Assembly (NCBI RefSeq): GCF_024710845.1
Contig: NZ_JANJTZ010000053.1
Coordinates: forward strand, 124,001-188,000
Direction of reading: 5' to 3'
DNA: 64,000 bases
DNA from: Mesorhizobium sp.
GTDB taxonomy: Bacteria > Pseudomonadota > Alphaproteobacteria > Rhizobiales > Rhizobiaceae
Positions 59,830-64,000 of the stretch are shown piece after piece. The notes under the pieces were generated by a model. That model saw nothing but the letters and a program-made list of their open reading frames with translations. It made no database searches and was not told the origin of the DNA. Position 1 is the stretch's first letter. Every line of letters starts with the position of its first letter. The position numbers and the translations under genes are program-made.

Positions 59830-60846
59830 CTATCCCAGCCTGAACCGGTATTCCGTCACATGCCGGTAGCGGTCGCCGGGCCACAGGATCGCCTGCGGAA
59901 AATACGGCCTGTTAGGCGAATCGGGCCAGGCCTGCGCCTCGAGGCAGAAGCCGGCCCAGGCCTTGTACTTGCGGCCCTGTAGACCCGGCACCTCCCTCGC
60001 TACCTTGTGACCGGCATAGAACTGTACGCCGGGCTCGGTAGTCCACATCTCCATCTCGACGCCCGATGAAGCCCCTTGCGCCCACACTGCCTGCCGCAGC
60101 GGCCCGCGCTGCGAGGAAAGACAGAAATTGTGGTCGTAGATCACCTGTTCGCCGGCCATTTCAAGCCGGATCGGACGCGACAGCTGGAAGTCGAAATCGG
60201 TACCTTCCACCGGCTGGACCACGCCGGTCGGGATCAGTTCGTCGTCGACCGGCAGGTAGGCTGCGGCATTGATCACCAGCCGATGGTCGAGGACCGAGTC
60301 CGCTCCGCCGTCATCCAGGTTGAAATAGGAGTGGTTGGTGAGGTTGCACAGCGTCGGCTGGTCTGTCGTCGCTGACATCTCGATCGATAGCGTTCCCGGG
60401 AGTTTCAGCCGGTAGGTGCAGGTGATCTCCAGGTTGCCCGGAAAGCCCATGAACCCGTCCGGGTCGTGCAGCCGGAGCGTGATGAAGTCGCTGCCGCGCA
60501 TATCCAGCGACCAGAGACGCTTGCCGGTGCTCGCCGAGCCGCCGTGCAGCGTGTGTTTGCCGAGGAAATTGGTATCGGCCCGGAAGCGGTGGCCGTCGAT
60601 GATGAACTTGCCATTGGCGATACGGTTGGCATAGCGCCCTGCGATCGCCCCGAAATAAGGCGACGAGGCCGGGTAGTCCTCGAAGCGGTCGAAGCCCAAC
60701 ACCAGCGGCGCATTATGGCCGTCGAGGCGCAGATCCTGCAGGACCGCGCCCCATTCCATGACGGTGGCGGTCAGCCCGCCACCGGAGATGTGATAGCGAT
60801 GGACGGTCTCGCCTTCCGCGGTTGTCCCGAAGACTTCGCCTTCCAT
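59830..60846 (-). CDS. galM: Aldose 1-epimerase (mutarotase)
   Basis: The 338-residue protein is a GalM-type mutarotase. The catalytic His and Glu are in NLTNHSYFNLDDGG and GFCLEAQAWPDSPN. Other conserved parts are RIANGKFIIDGHRF with HTLHGGS, and GVQFYAGHKV. It interconverts alpha and beta anomers of aldoses. It sits in a reverse-strand unit with the aldehyde dehydrogenase (12 bases upstream). Confidence 0.93.
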   Translation of the reverse strand: MEGEVFGTTAEGETVHRYHISGGGLTATVMEWGAVLQDLRLDGHNAPLVLGFDRFEDYPASSPYFGAIAGRYANRIANGKFIIDGHRFRADTNFLGKHTLHGGSASTGKRLWSLDMRGSDFITLRLHDPDGFMGFPGNLEITCTYRLKLPGTLSIEMSATTDQPTLCNLTNHSYFNLDDGGADSVLDHRLVINAAAYLPVDDELIPTGVVQPVEGTDFDFQLSRPIRLEMAGEQVIYDHNFCLSSQRGPLRQAVWAQGASSGVEMEMWTTEPGVQFYAGHKVAREVPGLQGRKYKAWAGFCLEAQAWPDSPNRPYFPQAILWPGDRYRHVTEYRFRLG

Positions 60847-60858
60847 CGCTTTTCCCCG

Positions 60859-62313
60859 CTACTTCAGGCCGCCGATGCAGACGTACTTGGTATCGAGATA
60901 GTCCTCGATGCCCTGATGTCCACCTTCCTTGCCGAGGCCCGACTCCTTGACCCCGCCGAAAGGCGCCTCGACGGTGGTGATCAGACCCTCGTTAATGCCG
61001 ACCATGCCGTATTTCAGCCCCTCCATCACCCGGAAGGCGCGGTTAAGGCTGCCGGTATAGGCATAGGACGCGAGGCCGAACTGGGTGTCGTTCGCCAGCC
61101 GGATCGCCTCTTCCTCGGTCTTGAAGCGGAAGACGGGCGCGAGCGGCCCGAAAATCTCCTCCTTCATGAACATCATTCCGGGTTCGGCGTCGGCGATGAC
61201 GGTGGGCTGGAAGAACGAGCCGCCAAGCTCGTGGCGCTTGCCGCCGGCGACGACCTTGGCACCCTTCGATGTCGCATCCTGGATGAACTCCTCGACCTTC
61301 GCGACGGCCTTCTCGTCGATCAGCGGCCCCTGCTGAACTCCCGCCTCGAGGCCGTTGCCGACCTTGAGCTTGTCCGAGGCGGCGGCCAGCTTCTCGACGA
61401 ATTCGTCATAGACGCCCTCCTGGACGAAGAAGCGGTTGGTGCAGACGCAGGTCTGGCCGGAATTGCGGAACTTGGCGACCATCGCGCCTTCAACCGCCTT
61501 GTCGATGTCGGCATCGTCGAAGACGAGGAACGGCGCATTGCCGCCGAGCTCCATGGAGACTTTCTTCACGGTCGCGGCGCACTTCTCCATCAGGATCTTG
61601 CCGACCTCGGTGGAGCCGGTGAAGGTCAGCTTGCGCACCAGAGGATTGGCGCAGATCTCGTCGCCGATCTCGCCGGCAGAACCGGTGACGATGTTGACGA
61701 CACCCTTCGGGAAGCCGGCTTCCTCGCACAGCGCGCCCCAGGCGAGGCCCGAATAGGGCGTCTGCGAGGCGGGCTTGACCACGACCGTGCAGCCGGCGGC
61801 GAGCGCCGGGCCGATCTTGCGCGCGAGCATCGAAGACGGGAAATTCCACGGCGTAATCGCTGCGACGACGCCCACCGGCTCCTTGGTCACGAGGATGCGC
61901 CGCTCAGCCCATGGGCTCGGCACCGTGTCGCCATAGGTGCGACGGCCTTCCTCTGCGAACCAGAGCACATAGGCGGCGGAGATGCCGACCTCGCCCTTGG
62001 CCTCGGCCAGCGACTTGCCCTGCTCCATCGTCAGGAGCTCGGCCAGCGCGTCCTGGTTTTCGAGGATCAGGTCGTGCAGCCTGCGCAACAGCTTCGAGCG
62101 GTCATTTGCCGTCGTCTTCCTCCAGCTCTCGAAGGCCGTCTGCGCCGCCTCGATGGCGCGCCGTGTCTCGGCCTTGCCGGATTTCGGCACGGTGCCGATC
62201 TTCAGCGTCGTCGCCGGATTGGTGACATTGATTGTGGCGCCCGAATCCGCCTGGACCCATTCGCCGCCGATCAGGTTGGCCTGGCGCATGTAATGGCTGG
62301 TCTTCTGGAGCAT
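60859..62313 (-). CDS. NAD(P)-dependent aldehyde dehydrogenase, succinate-semialdehyde type
   Basis: The 484-residue protein is a full-length ALDH with ITPWNFPSSMLARKIGPALA, the catalytic Glu in SMELGGNAPFLVF, the Cys in NSGQTCVCTNRF, and EEIFGPLAPVFRF. It is closest in appearance to GabD succinate-semialdehyde dehydrogenases; alpha-ketoglutaric semialdehyde dehydrogenases look similar and suit the sugar-acid setting. It lies between the mutarotase and Ldh-family genes. Confidence 0.9.
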   Translation of the reverse strand: MLQKTSHYMRQANLIGGEWVQADSGATINVTNPATTLKIGTVPKSGKAETRRAIEAAQTAFESWRKTTANDRSKLLRRLHDLILENQDALAELLTMEQGKSLAEAKGEVGISAAYVLWFAEEGRRTYGDTVPSPWAERRILVTKEPVGVVAAITPWNFPSSMLARKIGPALAAGCTVVVKPASQTPYSGLAWGALCEEAGFPKGVVNIVTGSAGEIGDEICANPLVRKLTFTGSTEVGKILMEKCAATVKKVSMELGGNAPFLVFDDADIDKAVEGAMVAKFRNSGQTCVCTNRFFVQEGVYDEFVEKLAAASDKLKVGNGLEAGVQQGPLIDEKAVAKVEEFIQDATSKGAKVVAGGKRHELGGSFFQPTVIADAEPGMMFMKEEIFGPLAPVFRFKTEEEAIRLANDTQFGLASYAYTGSLNRAFRVMEGLKYGMVGINEGLITTVEAPFGGVKESGLGKEGGHQGIEDYLDTKYVCIGGLK

Positions 62314-62334
62314 GTCCTCGCCTCCTGCCGCCGC

Positions 62335-63342
62335 TCAGCGCGCGGCGATCTGTCTGATTTCGTCTAGCAACGCGGTGTCGACCGGGATGCCGTCGCGCTT
62401 CAATCGCGCGCGCAGCTCGTGGCGTTTCGCTCCCGGCACGCGTGCACCGTTCACCTGTTCGATAGCCTGCGCCATCTCGGCAAACCGTGCCACGGCTCTT
62501 ACCCCACCGAAGGCTTCAGGATCAATCGCAATGATCAACTGACCGCTTCCGGGCGGCGCGCCCTCGGCGTCGAAGAACGAGGTCTGCTCATAGGCATAGT
62601 TCGCGCCGGTCAGCCCGGCGGCGAGCAGTTCGACCATCAGGGCCAGTGCCGTGCCCTTGGCGTCGCCGGTCGGAACCATCGTGCCGGCCAACGCCTCCTT
62701 CGCGTCTGTGGTCGGATTGCCGTCACGGTCGAACGCCCAGCCCTCCGGGATCGGCTCGCCTTTCTGGCTCGCGGCCATGATCTTGCCGCGCGCCACCTTG
62801 GACAGAGACAGGTCGACGACGACCGGGAGGCCGCCCTCCTGCGGACAGGCGAATGCGATCGGATCGGTGCCGTAAAGCGGCGTCCGGCCGCCCCAGGGCG
62901 AGATGCTGGCCGGCGCGTTAGCGAACATCAGAGCGACAAGCCCCGCGTCGGCGAGCGCCTCGACGGCAAGGCCGGTGACGCCTGCGTGATGCGACCGGAA
63001 GATGCCGGCCGCCGCGATGCCCTGCGCCTTCGCCGCCTCCCGCAACTCCCTCGCCGCGAGGTCGAACGCCGGATAGGCGAAGCCGTGGGCAGCATCGATG
63101 TGGAACGCGGACGGCCTGGTCCGCAGCAGGCACGGCACCGCGTAGCCGTCGACCTTGCCGGCGCGCGCCTGCGCCGAGTAGGCCGCCACGCGACGAAGCC
63201 CATGGCCGCCCTGCCCGACCAGTTCGGCCCCGACCAGCGCATCGGCCACTGCCAGAGCATTTTCGACCGAGGTGTTCGACGCGGTCAGTGCCGCGGCAAC
63301 GAGGGCATGCGCGGCTTCGACCGAGAGGATTTCCTGAGCCAT
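62335..63342 (-). CDS. Ldh family oxidoreductase (malate/L-lactate dehydrogenase type 2)
   Basis: The 335-residue protein has the Ldh_2 fold: VGAELVGQGGHGLRRVAAY with its His, GIFRSHHAGVTGLAVEALA (catalytic His), FANAPASISPWGG, GTDPIAFACPQ, and VVDLSLSKVARGKI. The family reduces 2-keto acids or 2-imino acids (lactate, malate, ureidoglycolate, pyrroline-2-carboxylate). The exact substrate is not evident. The ATG at 63342 is chosen; it is 31 bases after the AEC transporter stop. Confidence 0.88.
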   Translation of the reverse strand: MAQEILSVEAAHALVAAALTASNTSVENALAVADALVGAELVGQGGHGLRRVAAYSAQARAGKVDGYAVPCLLRTRPSAFHIDAAHGFAYPAFDLAARELREAAKAQGIAAAGIFRSHHAGVTGLAVEALADAGLVALMFANAPASISPWGGRTPLYGTDPIAFACPQEGGLPVVVDLSLSKVARGKIMAASQKGEPIPEGWAFDRDGNPTTDAKEALAGTMVPTGDAKGTALALMVELLAAGLTGANYAYEQTSFFDAEGAPPGSGQLIIAIDPEAFGGVRAVARFAEMAQAIEQVNGARVPGAKRHELRARLKRDGIPVDTALLDEIRQIAAR

Positions 63343-63373
63343 TGCGAGATGTCCGTCCTGCTCAAAAGCGGCC

Positions 63374-64000
63374 TCAGCCGAACACCATCTGGGCAACCGC
63401 GAGCCAGAAGGCGGTCGACGCCACCGCCATGGCCGTGCCGATGGTCATCGCGTTGGAGGCGAGCGCCTGTCCGGTGCCGAATTGCGTCGCGATCAGATAG
63501 GAGTTGACCCCCGCCGGCAACGACGCGGCCGCCACCGCGACCTTGGCGGTCAGCGGCGGCAGGCCGAACAGCCACGCCGTGACCAATGCCAGCGCCGGCA
63601 TGAGGAACAGCTTGACGAGGGCGAGCGCCGTGCCCGCCTTCACGTTGCGGGCGATGCCGTATTTGCGCAGGCTCAGGCCCAGGGCGAACAACGCAACGGG
63701 TGCCGCGACATTGGCCAGCGCGTCCACGAGCCTCATCGCGATGCCGGGCAGAGGCAGGCCAGTCACCCTCACGGCAAGGCCGGCGAGGATGCCGATGACC
63801 AGCGGATTCGTGAACATCCGCTTCAGGAAGGCGCGCACGAGCGGGCCGAAGCGGAACGCCTCGCCTTCCTTGCGTCCCACCAGTTCGAACAGAAGGATGG
63901 ACGCGGCGATCATGACCGGCAGATGGACGGAAAGCAGCAGGGACAGGATCTCGAACCCGGCCTGGCCGTAGACGCCGAGCATAAAGGGTATCCCCAGAAG
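63374..64000 (-). CDS. AEC family transporter, C-terminal part (cut by window edge)
   Basis: The open frame runs off the right end. The 208 visible residues have hydrophobic segments separated by ELVGRKEGEAFRFGPLVRAF, then KRMFTNPLVIGILAGLAV, NVAAPVALFALGLSLRKYG, and AVAAASLPAGVNSYLIATQF, all typical of the auxin efflux carrier (AEC) family of malonate/dicarboxylate and related permeases. It is probably the first gene of the Ldh-ALDH-mutarotase unit. The N-terminus lies outside the window. Confidence 0.9.
   Translation of the reverse strand, partial: LLGIPFMLGVYGQAGFEILSLLLSVHLPVMIAASILLFELVGRKEGEAFRFGPLVRAFLKRMFTNPLVIGILAGLAVRVTGLPLPGIAMRLVDALANVAAPVALFALGLSLRKYGIARNVKAGTALALVKLFLMPALALVTAWLFGLPPLTAKVAVAAASLPAGVNSYLIATQFGTGQALASNAMTIGTAMAVASTAFWLAVAQMVFG

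Noticed and set aside
60466-62367. A 633-codon plus-strand open frame opposite galM and the aldehyde dehydrogenase gene
   Set aside because: Antisense artefact; no recognisable domain.

Overview
The window is about 64 kb of GC-rich (roughly 63-66%) alphaproteobacterial chromosome. It most resembles a Hyphomicrobiales/Rhizobiales genome of the Mesorhizobium-Phyllobacteriaceae type. The grounds are the gene order prfB - mrcA - AMIN-domain amidase - rne, a complex I NDUFA12 subunit, a suf operon headed by an IscS-type desulfurase with an Irr-like ICE box, PutA lacking its DNA-binding domain beside a divergent Lrp-type PutR, and densely packed genes. The taxon is inferred; no rRNA gene is present. 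There are no insertion sequences, phage genes or CRISPR arrays. Both window ends cut a gene: an AI-2E permease at the left and an AEC transporter at the right.

Layout. 0-6.2 kb: AI-2E permease fragment, VIT/CCC1 transporter, tRNA-Gly and tRNA-Tyr, an RlmB-type rRNA methyltransferase and a giant AsmA/DUF3971 envelope protein. 6.2-16.8 kb: a peroxiredoxin with an altered active site, an M23 peptidase, prfB with its programmed +1 frameshift, PBP1a, amidase and RNase E (cell wall and RNA turnover). 16.8-28.2 kb: glutaminase, aminotransferase, then M48 peptidase/DsbA, aroQ-accB-accC-aat, and small envelope and respiratory genes. 28.3-35.6 kb: a coxSLM molybdenum hydroxylase of the form II (AYRGAGR) class, divergent from a NosP-like FIST protein, a sensor-less hybrid histidine kinase and a convergent LuxR-type response regulator. 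35.7-39.5 kb: tRNA-Thr, NAD kinase, DEAD-box helicase, TfoX-like and GFA proteins. 39.5-47.7 kb: the Fe-S assembly operon iscS-sufBCDS-sufT-sufA, with two lower-GC genes (DUF4375, DUF2199) placed around sufA. 47.7-52.1 kb: hydrolase, YegP-like protein with a histone-H1-like tail, anmK, tyrS, a hypothetical gene. 52.4-58.3 kb: putA/putR, then a di-heme peroxidase overlapping a FixH-like gene. 58.4-64 kb: KDG kinase and a reverse-strand catabolic unit (AEC transporter, Ldh-family oxidoreductase, aldehyde dehydrogenase, aldose epimerase, NTF2-like).

Two places deserve most attention. First, the suf operon carries the same leader element immediately before sufB and before sufA: a hairpin with an invariant seven-base loop and a covarying closing pair, a fixed six-base gap and an identical SD block. 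An ICE-like box lies upstream of the operon. Second, the FIST/kinase/response-regulator trio sits divergently beside the form II molybdenum hydroxylase, which suggests NO or redox sensing coupled to an oxidase of unknown substrate.

Most coding calls rest on recognisable family motifs. Start codons were chosen from Shine-Dalgarno spacing and expected family N-termini, and uncertain ones are noted. GC figures are hand counts.
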